A DNA stretch of 64,000 nucleotides, taken from positions 3,720,001 to 3,784,000 of the forward strand of contig NZ_JADBEF010000001.1 of the NCBI RefSeq assembly GCF_014873535.1, written 5' to 3'. The first letter of the stretch is position 1. Each line of letters opens with the position of its first letter. Shown in pieces: positions 45,277-54,560 of the stretch. Under the pieces are notes generated by a model. That model was given only the letters and a program-made list of their open reading frames with translations. It was not told the DNA's origin and ran no database searches. The translations under genes and the position numbers were made by a program. The DNA comes from Nonomuraea africana. Its GTDB lineage: Bacteria > Actinomycetota > Actinomycetes > Streptosporangiales > Streptosporangiaceae.

Positions 45277-45714
45277 TCACAGGATGACGATTCCGTCGCC
45301 CTCGACCTTGAGCGGGAACTCCGCCAGCGGCGCCTGGGCGGGGCCCTTGAGGCACTTGCCGCTGTCGAGGGCGAACTCGCTGCCGTGGCACGGGCAGGTC
45401 AGCACGCCGTCCTCGGGACGCGACACCGAGCAGCCCTTGTGCGGGCACCTGGCGGTGAACGCCTTGAAGACGCCCGAGGTGGGCTGGGTGACCACGATCT
45501 TCCACTCGTTGATCACCTTGCCGCCGCCCACGGGGACGTCGGCCTTCTTGGCGATGACCTTGCCCTTGATGCCGGGTGGCACGACCGCCGCGGCGGTGCC
45601 GTCCCCGCCTGCGCACCCGGCCAGCGCCACCCCGCACACGGCCACGCCCGCCGCTCCGAGCACCTCGCGCCGGCCCGGTGTGGGCATGCCACTACCCCGC
45701 TCCTCGCCTGCCAT
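45277..45714 (-). CDS. Tat-exported Rieske [2Fe-2S] lipoprotein (copy C)
   Basis: A 145-residue third member of the tandem set and the most diverged: ligands lie in CPHKGC and CPCHGS. The Tat signal is GRREVLGAAG with lipobox ALAGC. The ATG at 45714 has GGAGGGG upstream; the ATG at 45687 is an alternative. It lies 115 bases downstream of the end of uvrA on the same strand. Confidence 0.88.
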   Translation of the reverse strand: MAGEERGSGMPTPGRREVLGAAGVAVCGVALAGCAGGDGTAAAVVPPGIKGKVIAKKADVPVGGGKVINEWKIVVTQPTSGVFKAFTARCPHKGCSVSRPEDGVLTCPCHGSEFALDSGKCLKGPAQAPLAEFPLKVEGDGIVIL

Positions 45715-45828
45715 GTCGCCCCTCCGCGATCCCCCGACGCCCATGTCAGGCCGGGCCTTTACCTGCTATTCAGCATATTGAGGGCCCCCCGTGGTCCCGA
45801 ATCCGGCCCCCGGGGGGTGGGCGGGGCG

Positions 45829-48669
45829 TCAGACAGAGAGGATCTTCCGCAGGAACCGGCCGGTGTGGCTCTCGTCCACGAGCGCCACCTCTTCGGGCGT
45901 GCCGGACGCCACCAGGGTGCCGCCGCGGGAACCGCCCTCGGGACCCATGTCGATGACCCAGTCGGCGGTCTTGATCACGTCGAGGTTGTGCTCGATCACG
46001 ATCACCGTGTTGCCGCCGTCGACCAGTCGTCCGAGGACGCCGAGCAGCCGCCGGATGTCCTCGAAGTGCAGGCCGGTGGTCGGCTCGTCGAGCACGTAGA
46101 TCGTCCGGCCCGTCTGGCGGCGCTGCAGCTCGGAGGCGAGCTTCACGCGCTGCGCCTCACCACCGGACAGCGTGGTCGCCGGCTGGCCGAGGCGCACGTA
46201 GCCCAGGCCGACGTCGTTGAGGGTCTGCAGGTGCCGCTTGATCGCCGGGATGGCGTCGAAGAACGACAGCGCCTCCTCGATCGGCATGTCGAGGACCTCG
46301 GAGATGGTCTTGCCCTTGTAGTGGACCTCGAGCGTCTCCCTGTTGTAGCGGGCGCCGTGGCAGACCTCGCAGGGGACGTAGACGTCGGGCAGGAAGTTCA
46401 TCTCGATCTTGATGGTGCCGTCGCCGGCGCACGCCTCGCAGCGCCCGCCCTTGACGTTGAAGCTGAAGCGCCCCGGCTGGTAGCCGCGCACCTTCGCCTC
46501 GGTGGTCGCCGCAAACAGCTTGCGCACGTGGTCGAAGACCCCGGTGTAGGTCGCCGGGTTGGAGCGGGGGGTGCGGCCGATCGGCGACTGGTCGACGTGG
46601 ACGACCTTGTCGACCTGGTCCATGCCGTTCACCCGCGAATGGCGGCCCGGCACCGTGCGGGCGCCGTTGAGCTCCTTGGCCAGCGCGTTGTAGAGGATGT
46701 CATTGACCAGCGTCGACTTGCCCGACCCTGACACTCCGGTGACCGCGGTGAACACGCCGAGGGGGAAGTCGATGTCGACGCCCTTCAGGTTGTGCTCGCG
46801 CGCGCCCTTCACCGTGATCTGCCGCTTCTTGTCGCGCTTGCGGCGCTTGGCGGGGATCGCGATGGACCTGCGGCCCGACAGGTAGGCGCCGGTCAGCGAC
46901 TCCTCACTGGCGAGCAGGTCCTGGACGGTGCCCGAGACGACGACCTGGCCGCCGTGCTCGCCCGCGCCGGGGCCGATGTCGACCACCCAGTCGGCTGCGG
47001 CGATGGTGTCCTCGTCGTGCTCGACGACGATCAGCGTGTTACCCATGTCACGCAACCTGATCAGGGTGTCGAGCAGGCGCATGTTGTCGCGCTGGTGCAG
47101 GCCGATGGACGGCTCGTCGAGGACGTAGAGCACGCCGACGAGGCCCGAGCCGATCTGCGTGGCCAGGCGGATGCGCTGCGCCTCGCCACCGGCCAGGGTG
47201 CCCGCCGCGCGGTCCATCGTGAGGTAGTCGAGGCCGACGTCGAGCAGGAAGCCCATACGGGCGTTGATCTCCTTGACCACTCGCTCGGCGATGTGCATGT
47301 CGCGGTCGGACAGCTTCAGCGCGGCGAGGAACTTGGCGCACTCGCCGATCGACATGCCCGAGACGTCGGCGATCGACTTGTCGGCGACGGTCACGGCCAG
47401 CGAGACCGGCTTGAGCCGCTTGCCCTCGCAGGTCGGGCACGGGATCTCGCGCATGTAGCCCTCGAAGCGCTCACGCGTGGAGTCGCTCTCGGCCTCGGCG
47501 TGCCTGCGCTGCACCCACGGGATCACGCCCTCGTAGGTCGTGTAGTAGGAGCGCTGCCTGCCGTAGCGGTTGCTGTAGCGGACGTGGACCTGCTCGTCGT
47601 GCCCGTAGAGCAGGGACTTCTGCGCCTTCTTCGACAGCTTCTCCCACGGGGTGTCGAGGTTGAAGCCCATGGTCAGGCCGAGCGCCTCGACCAGGCGGAC
47701 GAAGTACTCGCTGGTGTGGCCGCCGGCCCACGGGTTGAGCGCGCCGTCGCCGAGCGTCTTCTCCGGATCGGGCACGACGAGGTCGGGGTCGACCTCCATC
47801 TTCGTGCCGAGGCCGGTGCACTCGGGGCAGGCGCCGAAGGGCGAGTTGAAGGAGAACGAGCGCGGCTCGAGCTCCTCGAACGACAGGTCGTCGTACGGGC
47901 AGTAGAGATGCTCGGAGTAGAAGCGCTCACGGCCGGGGTCGTCGTCGGGCAGGTCGACGAATTCGAGCGTGATCGTGCCGCCGGACAGCGTCAGCGCGGT
48001 CTCGACCGAGTCGGTGAGCCGCCTGCGCGACGACTCCTTCACCGACAGCCGGTCGACGATGACCTCGATGTCGTGCTTCTCGTACTTCTTCAGCGTCGGC
48101 GGCTCCTCGAGGCGGATCACCGTGCCGTCGACCCTCGCCCTGGCGAAGCCCTTGGTCTGCAGCTCGCGGAACAGCTCGGCGTACTCGCCCTTGCGGCCCC
48201 TGACGACGGGGGCGAGCACCTGGAAGCGGGTGCCCTCGTCGAGCTCCATCACCCTGTCGACGATCTGCTGCGGGGTCTGCCTGGCGATCGGGCGCCCGCA
48301 GGCGGGACAGTGCGGCTTGCCGATGCGCGCCCACAGCAGCCGCAGGTAGTCGTAGACCTCGGTGATGGTGCCGACCGTGGAGCGGGGGTTGCGGCTGGTC
48401 GACTTCTGGTCGATGGAGACCGCGGGAGACAGCCCCTCGATGAAGTCGACGTCGGGCTTGTCCATCTGGCCCAGGAACTGCCGGGCGTAGGACGACAGGG
48501 ACTCGACGTAGCGACGCTGGCCCTCGGCGAAGATCGTGTCGAAAGCCAGACTCGACTTGCCCGAGCCCGATAGCCCGGTGAAGACGATCAGGGAGTCTCG
48601 CGGAAGGTCGAGCGAGACGTCCTTGAGGTTGTGTTCACGTGCGCCACGCACGATCAAACGGTCTGCCAC
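45829..48669 (-). CDS. uvrA: Excinuclease ABC subunit A
   Basis: A 946-residue UvrA, the DNA-damage-recognition ATPase of nucleotide excision repair. It has two ABC modules: Walker [16 protein letters not shown] and [15 protein letters not shown], two LxGGEAQR signatures ([24 protein letters not shown]), zinc-finger cysteine pairs (CPAC; CPYC/CPEC; CEAC/CEVC), and [12 protein letters not shown] / [12 protein letters not shown]. The GTG at 48669 gives the family N-terminus; the frame opens further to 48732. I see no complete actinobacterial SOS box upstream. Confidence 0.96.
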   Translation of the reverse strand: MADRLIVRGAREHNLKDVSLDLPRDSLIVFTGLSGSGKSSLAFDTIFAEGQRRYVESLSSYARQFLGQMDKPDVDFIEGLSPAVSIDQKSTSRNPRSTVGTITEVYDYLRLLWARIGKPHCPACGRPIARQTPQQIVDRVMELDEGTRFQVLAPVVRGRKGEYAELFRELQTKGFARARVDGTVIRLEEPPTLKKYEKHDIEVIVDRLSVKESSRRRLTDSVETALTLSGGTITLEFVDLPDDDPGRERFYSEHLYCPYDDLSFEELEPRSFSFNSPFGACPECTGLGTKMEVDPDLVVPDPEKTLGDGALNPWAGGHTSEYFVRLVEALGLTMGFNLDTPWEKLSKKAQKSLLYGHDEQVHVRYSNRYGRQRSYYTTYEGVIPWVQRRHAEAESDSTRERFEGYMREIPCPTCEGKRLKPVSLAVTVADKSIADVSGMSIGECAKFLAALKLSDRDMHIAERVVKEINARMGFLLDVGLDYLTMDRAAGTLAGGEAQRIRLATQIGSGLVGVLYVLDEPSIGLHQRDNMRLLDTLIRLRDMGNTLIVVEHDEDTIAAADWVVDIGPGAGEHGGQVVVSGTVQDLLASEESLTGAYLSGRRSIAIPAKRRKRDKKRQITVKGAREHNLKGVDIDFPLGVFTAVTGVSGSGKSTLVNDILYNALAKELNGARTVPGRHSRVNGMDQVDKVVHVDQSPIGRTPRSNPATYTGVFDHVRKLFAATTEAKVRGYQPGRFSFNVKGGRCEACAGDGTIKIEMNFLPDVYVPCEVCHGARYNRETLEVHYKGKTISEVLDMPIEEALSFFDAIPAIKRHLQTLNDVGLGYVRLGQPATTLSGGEAQRVKLASELQRRQTGRTIYVLDEPTTGLHFEDIRRLLGVLGRLVDGGNTVIVIEHNLDVIKTADWVIDMGPEGGSRGGTLVASGTPEEVALVDESHTGRFLRKILSV

Positions 48670-48820
48670 GGTGATCCCGACGTCGAAGGTGTTGATAGGT
48701 CCACGGGGGATGGTAGAGGGAGGCTCCGACAATTTCGGGGGTCCGCTGGCGCCCCGTCGAAAACTTCCCTCACCAGAGTACGGCTTTCTCCCGAGCCGGT
48801 ACCGGTCCTTGCAGGTTCAA

Positions 48821-48843
48821 CCACGTGAACTGCGGCATTATGC
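48821..48843. promoter_or_regulatory. Inverted repeat just before the isomerase gene
   Basis: GTTCA-N6-TGAAC (48825-48840), flanked by GCA and TGC, ends five bases before the start codon. It could be an operator or a short leader hairpin of the divergent uvrA/isomerase region. It does not match the SOS box orientation. Confidence 0.3.
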
Positions 48844-48847
48844 CCGC

Positions 48848-49636
48848 ATGACCGTTCTGCCCTCTCTGCGCGCCGAACTCGCCGCCGCCACGGAGCGGCT
48901 CCTGTCCACCGCCGCCGAGCTGGATGACGCCGGCGTGACCGCGCCCTCGCTGCTGCCCGGCTGGACCAGGGGCCATGTGCTGACCCATCTCGCCCGCAAC
49001 GCCGACGGCCTGGTCAATCTGCTCACCTGGGCCAGGACGGGGATCGAGACGCCGCAGTACCCGGACCCCGCCGCGCGGGCGGCCGGGATCGAGGCGGGCG
49101 CCGCCAGGAAGGCCGCCGAGCAGCGCGCCGACCTGGAGGAGAGCGCCGCCCGGCTGGCCGCGACGATCGAGGAGCTGCCCGCGCAGGCCTGGTCGGCGAT
49201 GGTCTCCGCGCTCAGGCCGCCCCCGCACCCCGCCTGGTACGTGCTGGTACGGCGGCTGCGGGAGCTGGAGCTCCACCATGTCGACCTCGGCGCCGGATAC
49301 ACGCCCGCCAACTGGCCCGAGGCCTTCGTGCTGAGAGAGCTGCACGACTGCCTGGCCTGCTGGCCGTACGGCAGCGGCACGGTCAGCGCGATCCTGCTGG
49401 AGCGGCCCGCACGCGAGTGGCACGGACTGGGCGAGGGGCCCGTGGTGCGCGGCGGATCGCGCGAGGTGCTCGCCTGGCTGACCGGACGGTCAGCAGGGGA
49501 GGGGATTAGGGTGGTGTCCGAGGGGCCGCGCGCCACGGGCGAGCAGCTGCCGTCGCCACCACCGTGGCTGACCATGCCCGCCCCCGCGAACCTCCCGACG
49601 GCGCCTCCCGACATCTACCCAGAGGAGAGCCCATGA
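48848..49636 (+). CDS. Maleylpyruvate isomerase family mycothiol-dependent enzyme
   Basis: A 262-residue DinB/MDMPI-superfamily protein. The N-terminal metal-binding helical bundle has the LLPGWTRGHVLTHLARNADGL signature and ELELHHVDLGAGY, supplying the metal histidines. Members use mycothiol as cofactor for isomerisation or conjugation; the substrate is unknown. The ATG at 48848 has no strong ribosome site. It overlaps the next gene by ATGA, so the two form an operon, possibly for thiol-linked detoxification. Confidence 0.87.
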   Translation: MTVLPSLRAELAAATERLLSTAAELDDAGVTAPSLLPGWTRGHVLTHLARNADGLVNLLTWARTGIETPQYPDPAARAAGIEAGAARKAAEQRADLEESAARLAATIEELPAQAWSAMVSALRPPPHPAWYVLVRRLRELELHHVDLGAGYTPANWPEAFVLRELHDCLACWPYGSGTVSAILLERPAREWHGLGEGPVVRGGSREVLAWLTGRSAGEGIRVVSEGPRATGEQLPSPPPWLTMPAPANLPTAPPDIYPEESP

Positions 49637-50289
49637 CCTACACAGGCGATGTCCAGGTCGGCGGCCCTGCCGACGTGCGGGAGCTCGACAAGCTCACCAT
49701 CACCAAGCTCGCCGTGGGCCCGTTCGACAACAATGCCTACCTGCTGCGCTGCACCGGCACCGGTGAAGGGGTGCTCATCGACGCCGCGGCCGAGCCCGAC
49801 AGGCTGCTCGCGCTGATCAACGACCAGCCGCCGGCCGCGGTCATCACCACCCACCAGCACGGCGACCACTGGCAGGGGCTCGAGCAGGTGGTCAAGGTCA
49901 CGGGAGCCGCCACGATCGCGCACCCGCTGGACGCTCCCGGGCTGCCGCTCACGCCCGACCGGCTGGTGGAGCACGGCGACCGGATCTCGGTCGGCGTGGT
50001 CACGCTCGAGGTCATCCACCTGCGCGGCCACACCCCCGGCTCGATCGCGCTGCTCTACGACGGCGGCGGCAGCGAGCAGCACCTGTTCACCGGCGACTCG
50101 CTGTTCCCCGGCGGGGTGGGCAACACCTGGAAGGACCCCGATCGGTTCACCCAGCTCTACGACGACGTGGTGGAGCGGGTCTTCGACCGGCTGCCCGACG
50201 AGACGTGGGTGTATCCGGGCCATGGAAAGGACACGACTCTCGGCGCGGAGCGGCCGTCGCTGCCCGAGTGGCGGGCCCGAGGCTGGTAG
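49633..50289 (+). CDS. Metallo-beta-lactamase-fold hydrolase (glyoxalase II-like)
   Basis: A 218-residue enzyme. The metal motif is TTHQHGDH, later LRGHTPGSI, TGDSLFPGG and YPGHGKDT, giving a binuclear zinc site as in hydroxyacylglutathione hydrolase-like proteins. Coupled to the mycothiol-type isomerase by a four-base overlap, with GAGGAGA upstream, it probably cleaves a thioester or a related conjugate in the same detoxification route. The exact substrate is unknown. Confidence 0.87.
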   Translation: MTYTGDVQVGGPADVRELDKLTITKLAVGPFDNNAYLLRCTGTGEGVLIDAAAEPDRLLALINDQPPAAVITTHQHGDHWQGLEQVVKVTGAATIAHPLDAPGLPLTPDRLVEHGDRISVGVVTLEVIHLRGHTPGSIALLYDGGGSEQHLFTGDSLFPGGVGNTWKDPDRFTQLYDDVVERVFDRLPDETWVYPGHGKDTTLGAERPSLPEWRARGW

Positions 50290-50445
50290 CCAGGCTGGTA
50301 GCCGGCCCTCTCGTACAGCAGGCACGATCCGCCCGGTCCACGGGCGCCGTTGCGGCGGCGCGCCCGAGGAGCGTCCCCTGGACGGAGCGGTGCCGGTGAC
50401 GGCGGAGGCGCGTTGGGGGCCTGCCGTACGGGATGAATGACAAAA

Positions 50446-50481
50446 GGCTCGCGCACGCTTCCACGGGAAGCGGCGCGAGCC
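50446..50481 (-). terminator. Intrinsic terminator of the psd-pssA unit
   Basis: A 16-bp stem with one bulge (GGCTCGCGC ... GCGCGAGCC outer, CGCTTCC ... GGAAGCG inner) and an ACG loop, followed on the minus strand by UUUU (50442-50445). It lies 13 bases after the pssA stop. Confidence 0.85.
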
Positions 50482-50494
50482 CCTTGTCCTGTCG

Positions 50495-51322
50495 TCAGTC
50501 GACGCCCGCGGATTCCTTGCGCTCCTTGCGCTGCTCGCGCTTGAAGAACAGCACCCGCAGCGGGATCGCCGCGACCAGCGCGATCTGCATCGTGGCGCCG
50601 ACCTGGATGAGCGTGTCGCCACCCTGCGGCCACGCGGCCCACGCCGTGAGGCACGCCACGTTGATCATGATCCAGGCGAGCACGACGGCCGCCAGCTGCC
50701 CCTTGGGCTTGGGGTACTCGATGCGGCTCACCATCAGCCACGCGACCCCGAGCACCGCGGCCAGGGAGAACCAGTTGGGCTGGAACAGCAGCACGATCGA
50801 GACGACCGTCATCGCGCCCATCGGGATGGGCAGGCCCATGAAGTCGCCACTCTTGGTCTTGACGCAGGCGAAGCGGGCCAGTCGCACGCAGCCGGCGATG
50901 AGCACCGAGGCCGCGGCCACGATCACCGCCGTCAGCGGCAGCTTGCCGGTGAAACCGCCCCAGATCACGACCATGAACGCCGGCGCGAAGCCGAAGCTGA
51001 TCACGTCGGCCAGGTTGTCGAGCTCGGCGCCCATGGCGGAGGCGCGGAAGCGCCGCGCCACCAGGCCGTCGAACAGGTCGCAGGTGGCTCCGATGAGCAG
51101 CAGGACCACCGCGGTGGCGAAGTAGCGCGGGTCGGGCAGGAAGCCGTCGCCCGCCTTCAGCGCCTGGATGGCCGAGGAGGCGAGCACGCACACGGCCAGG
51201 AAGCCGCACAGCGCGTTGCCCAGGGACAGCGAGTCGGCCGCCGACAGCCGGAAGGCCTTGCCCACCGGTCCGCGCGGCTCCTCGTCGTCGGCCTGCCAGC
51301 TTCCAGCGTCAGCCGCGGTCAA
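50495..51322 (-). CDS. pssA: CDP-diacylglycerol-serine O-phosphatidyltransferase
   Basis: A 275-residue membrane enzyme with the CDP-alcohol phosphatidyltransferase motif D-x2-DG-x2-AR-x8-G-x3-D-x3-D (CDLFDGLVARR, then G and the D residues of AELDNLAD) and about eight helices. It makes phosphatidylserine for Psd. The start is a TTG at 51322, nested in the end of psd with GGGGTG upstream; no better start exists before the first helix. The C-terminus is basic (KREQRKERKES). Confidence 0.92.
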   Translation of the reverse strand: MTAADAGSWQADDEEPRGPVGKAFRLSAADSLSLGNALCGFLAVCVLASSAIQALKAGDGFLPDPRYFATAVVLLLIGATCDLFDGLVARRFRASAMGAELDNLADVISFGFAPAFMVVIWGGFTGKLPLTAVIVAAASVLIAGCVRLARFACVKTKSGDFMGLPIPMGAMTVVSIVLLFQPNWFSLAAVLGVAWLMVSRIEYPKPKGQLAAVVLAWIMINVACLTAWAAWPQGGDTLIQVGATMQIALVAAIPLRVLFFKREQRKERKESAGVD

Positions 51323-51959
51323 TTGGAGTCACCCCCGCCACCGTCTTGTCGCCCACGGTGACCGCGGGGGAGATCCCTTCGGGAAGGTAGATGTCGACGC
51401 GCGAACCGAACCTGATGAGGCCGATCCGCTCCGTCTGCGCGACCTTGACGCCGGCATTCACGTACGGCACGATCCTGCGCGCCACCGCGCCCGCGATCTG
51501 CACCATCTCGATGTCGCCGAGCGCGGTCTCGAAATGCCACACCACGCGCTCGTTCTGGTCGCTGTCCTTGTTGAAAGCCGGCAGGAACCCACCCGCCACA
51601 TGCTGCACGGACGTGACCGTTCCCGCAAGGGGTGCGCGGTTGACGTGCACGTTCAGCGGGCTCATGAAGATGGCGACCCTCGTGCGCCCGTCCGGCCACG
51701 AGTCGATGCTCTGCACGACCCCGTCGGCGGGAGAGAGGATCCTTCCCTCCCCCGGCACGCGGTCGGGGTCGCGGAAGAACCAGAGCATGGCTCCGGTGAG
51801 CGCGGTCAGCGGTACGGCCGCCACACCCCAGCGCCGGTCACGGCGGCTGAGGAGCGTCGTGGCGGCCGCGGCGGCCACGGTCGGGAAGAGCCACGGAGAC
51901 ACGCCGCGGGCAAGCCGCACGCGGCGGCTCTCCAGGCGGCTTGCGGAATCGTCTGACAC
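51309..51959 (-). CDS. psd: Phosphatidylserine decarboxylase (short, archaeal-type)
   Basis: A 216-residue proenzyme converting phosphatidylserine to phosphatidylethanolamine. Self-cleavage within FGS of IRFGSRVD creates the pyruvoyl group. A membrane segment near residues 25-60 precedes the catalytic domain, with PADGVVQ and SPLNVHVNRAP. The GTG at 51959 with AAAGG six bases upstream is preferred to the TTG at 51965. It overlaps pssA by 14 bases; together they form the PE pathway. Confidence 0.93.
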   Translation of the reverse strand: MSDDSASRLESRRVRLARGVSPWLFPTVAAAAATTLLSRRDRRWGVAAVPLTALTGAMLWFFRDPDRVPGEGRILSPADGVVQSIDSWPDGRTRVAIFMSPLNVHVNRAPLAGTVTSVQHVAGGFLPAFNKDSDQNERVVWHFETALGDIEMVQIAGAVARRIVPYVNAGVKVAQTERIGLIRFGSRVDIYLPEGISPAVTVGDKTVAGVTPIDRG

Positions 51960-52056
51960 TGACAACCTTTGATGGTGACTATGGACGGGCGCTTTGCCGA
52001 GATGTTACAGAACTCACAACCCTTACACGAAGCAAAGCGCCTTGACCACCGTCGCG

Positions 52057-53049
52057 CTAGCCCTCGCCGGCACTCGCGGAGGTGGGAATTTCCTTCCCCT
52101 TCCGCGCGTCGCTCCGCGACTTCAGCAGGCTGGCCACGGTGGTGACGACCATCGTCACGCCGATCACGGAGAGGGACACCCAGATGGGCACCTCTGGAGC
52201 CCAGGACACATGGCTGGCGTGCAAGGCCTCCAGAATCAGCTTAACCCCGATGAAGCCCAGGATGAACGCCAGGCCGTAACTGATGTAGACCAGCCTCTGC
52301 AGCAGGCCGCCCAGCAGGAAGTAGAGCTGACGCAGGCCCATCAGGGCGAACGCGTTGGCGGTGAAGACGATGAACGGGTCCTGGGTTAGTCCGAAGATGG
52401 CCGGAATCGAGTCGAGCGCGAACAGCAGGTCGGTGGTGCCGATGGCGACCATGACGATCAGCATCGGGGTGACCATGCGCTTGCCGTCGATCTTGACGGT
52501 CACCTTGTGCCCGACGTAGTCAGGAGTGGTGGGGAAGGCCCTGCGCACCCAGCGCAGCAGCGCGTTCTCGCTGAACTCGTCCTCGTCGTGGCCGTGCTGG
52601 CGGATCAGGTTGATCGCGGTGTAGACGAGGAAGGCGCCGAAGACGTAGAACAGCCAGCTGAACCTCTGCAGGGCCGCCGCGCCGAGCGCGATGAAGATGC
52701 CGCGCATCACCAGCGCCATCAGGATGCCGATGAGCAGCACCCTGTGCTGGTAGACCTTCGGGACGGCGAAGCGTCCCATGATGATGAAGAAGATGAAGAG
52801 GTTGTCGACGCTGAGGCTGTATTCGGTGATGTAGCCGGCGAAGAACTGCCCCGCGTGGGTCGCGCCCTGGGTGACCCAGAGGATGATCCCGAACACGACG
52901 GCGAGTGCCACGTAGAAGGTGACCCAGAATCCGGCCTGCTTCATCGAGAACTCGCGGGCCTCACCCCGATCGACGATCCACAGGTCCACGGCGATGACGA
53001 CAAGCAGACCGACGATGACGACGGCCCACGCCCACAACGGTTCACCCAC
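52057..53049 (-). CDS. TerC family membrane protein (probable manganese exporter)
   Basis: A 330-residue TerC/Alx-family protein with about nine helices and acidic membrane motifs (EYSLSVDNLFIFFIIM, and GTTDLLFALDSIPAIFG). These resemble Mn-exporting relatives under yybP-ykoY control. The GTG at 53049 has GGAGGG upstream. That ribosome site can pair with the 3' edge of the riboswitch upstream. The protein probably exports Mn(II) or supports metal loading of exported proteins; older tellurite-resistance naming reflects homology only. Confidence 0.9.
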   Translation of the reverse strand: MGEPLWAWAVVIVGLLVVIAVDLWIVDRGEAREFSMKQAGFWVTFYVALAVVFGIILWVTQGATHAGQFFAGYITEYSLSVDNLFIFFIIMGRFAVPKVYQHRVLLIGILMALVMRGIFIALGAAALQRFSWLFYVFGAFLVYTAINLIRQHGHDEDEFSENALLRWVRRAFPTTPDYVGHKVTVKIDGKRMVTPMLIVMVAIGTTDLLFALDSIPAIFGLTQDPFIVFTANAFALMGLRQLYFLLGGLLQRLVYISYGLAFILGFIGVKLILEALHASHVSWAPEVPIWVSLSVIGVTMVVTTVASLLKSRSDARKGKEIPTSASAGEG

Positions 53050-53061
53050 AGTGATACCAAC

Positions 53062-53193
53062 CCTCCGGCGCGCATGACTGACAGCCGGAGGTCTCTCCCG
53101 CCCACGTGATGAGCTGGACCGGCAGCCCCGGGAGCCCCATGGAGCGGGGCGAACCGTGATGACGAGGCTGTCGCGAAGGGATACTCCCCTCCC
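53062..53193 (-). promoter_or_regulatory. yybP-ykoY (manganese) riboswitch controlling terC, with SD-sequestering hairpin
   Basis: The minus-strand leader starts with GGGGAGTATCCCT and ends with GAGAGACCTCCGGC, the two hallmark conserved ends of the yybP-ykoY aptamer, with a GC-rich arm between. CCTCCGGC (53084-53091) can pair with GCCGGAGG (53062-53069), which contains the terC ribosome site, a classic translational switch. A -10-like TATACT lies upstream at 53204-53209. Confidence 0.8.
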
Positions 53194-53203
53194 TAACCCA
53201 AGC

Positions 53204-53209
53204 AGTATA
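53204..53209 (-). promoter_or_regulatory. -10 box of the terC riboswitch promoter
   Basis: TATACT on the minus strand, about 10 bases before the riboswitch 5' end. No convincing -35 is seen at the usual spacing. Confidence 0.45.
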
Positions 53210-53229
53210 GGAGAACGCCCCTGCCCCGC

Positions 53230-54558
53230 CTAATCATCCTCGCCCGCCGACGACGTCCGGTAGGCCGCGAGCGCCGCCTCCACCGCGTCTTCCGCGTCGG
53301 GAAGCTCCGCTCCCCTCCGCGCCGCGGCCTCCGCCAGACGCCGCCTTTCGCCCGGATCGCCGACCACTTTCCGTACGGCGGCGCGCATCGCCTCCACGTC
53401 TCCGTACGGCACCAGCACGCCCGCCCCGCCCATGAGCTCGGGGATCCCGCCCACGGCGGTGGCGACGACGGGCTTGCCCGCCATGAGCGCCTCGCTCAGG
53501 CTCAGCGGCTGGCCCTCCCAGCGGCTCGGCCACACGACGAGGGTGGCGGCGGCCAGGAGGTCGGGAACGTCGTCCCTGTTGCCGAGCAGCAGGACGGGCA
53601 GCCGTTCGGCGTCGATTCTGTCCTGCAACACCTCACGCAACGGCCCATCCCCCGCTACCACGAACAACAGCTCCTCCCCGCCCTCGGCCTCTCCAGGACC
53701 TCCTCCGGCCGCGCCACCGGGCCGGTCTCGCTCTCCAGGAACCTGCGAACCCTCCGCCGCGACGTCGAGCAGGGTGTCGAGGCCCTTCTGCTGGGCCAGC
53801 CGTGCCACGGTCAGTACCACCGGCCGCTCTGCCGCGCCCAGCTCCTCCAGCACCTCCCGCACGGACCGCGTGGCCGCCCGCGGCGGCGGGGCTGGGACCA
53901 CGGCGGCGCGCACGTCGCGAGCGCCCAGCGCCCGCATCCGGTCACCGAGGTCGGGCGAGACCACCAGCACCCGATCGGCCCCGCGCGCGACGACCCGCTC
54001 CAGCACCCCGTAGACCGCGCCCACCAGCCCCCCTGCGGTCAGCGCGTTGTGCAGGGTCACCACCAGCGGCACCGCCCAGGCACCCCTCCGCGACGTAAGG
54101 ACACCCTTCCGCCTCGTGAAGACGCTCGCCAGCACCCTCAAGGCGCTCGCCAACGCCGTCAGGGCGCCGCCCAACGCCCCCCTTCGCGCATGGCCGCCTG
54201 CCCGAGCACCCGCTCGCGCCATAGGGGCGCCCGTCTGCGGGCCCGTCCGCGAGGGGAAGGCGCCCGCCAGCGCCGTAAGGGCGCCTGCCCGCAGGCCGTG
54301 GGCGTGCACGACGTCCGCCTCCCTCAGACAGCGCCTGATCCGGGCCACCGCCCTGACGTCGTTGACGGGATGCGGCCGGTCCGAGACGGGCACGGGCGCG
54401 AAGGCGGCCCCCAGCGCCCGGAAGCCGAACTGCTCCTCCACGCTGTCGGGCCCGACCACGAGCACCTGGTGGCCGCGGCGCAGCAGCCCTTCGGCGAGCA
54501 TCACGACGTGCCTGCCCGTGCCGCCCGAGGTCGTGCCGAGCACGAAGGCCACCCGCAT
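53230..54558 (-). CDS. Glycosyltransferase family 4 protein with low-complexity insertions
   Basis: A 442-residue GT-B glycosyltransferase. The N-terminal domain starts MRVAFVLGTTSGGTGRHVVML; the donor domain has VARLAQQKGLDTLL, VVAGDGPLRE and the E-x7-E region WPSRWEGQPLSLSEALMAGKPVVAT. Residues about 101-162 are an inserted Arg/Gly/Ala-rich stretch, apparently born from duplication of GALTALA, and a second Gly-rich linker precedes LLFVVAGDG. The ATG at 54558, two bases after the murJ stop with GGGTGG upstream, is preferred to the TTG at 54564. It probably acts in envelope glycan synthesis with murJ and the MraY-like gene. Confidence 0.85.
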   Translation of the reverse strand: MRVAFVLGTTSGGTGRHVVMLAEGLLRRGHQVLVVGPDSVEEQFGFRALGAAFAPVPVSDRPHPVNDVRAVARIRRCLREADVVHAHGLRAGALTALAGAFPSRTGPQTGAPMARAGARAGGHARRGALGGALTALASALRVLASVFTRRKGVLTSRRGAWAVPLVVTLHNALTAGGLVGAVYGVLERVVARGADRVLVVSPDLGDRMRALGARDVRAAVVPAPPPRAATRSVREVLEELGAAERPVVLTVARLAQQKGLDTLLDVAAEGSQVPGERDRPGGAAGGGPGEAEGGEELLFVVAGDGPLREVLQDRIDAERLPVLLLGNRDDVPDLLAAATLVVWPSRWEGQPLSLSEALMAGKPVVATAVGGIPELMGGAGVLVPYGDVEAMRAAVRKVVGDPGERRRLAEAAARRGAELPDAEDAVEAALAAYRTSSAGEDD

Positions 54559-54560
54559 CG

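Noticed and set aside
45785-45817. C6G/CG6 inverted repeat between the Rieske cluster and uvrA
   Set aside because: The 7-bp stem with a 19-base loop in a G/C-run region is too weak to call a terminator.
48670-48847. Possible LexA/SOS box for uvrA
   Set aside because: Only half-site-like pieces (such as GTCGAAAAC) are present; no CGAAC-N4-GTTCG palindrome was found.
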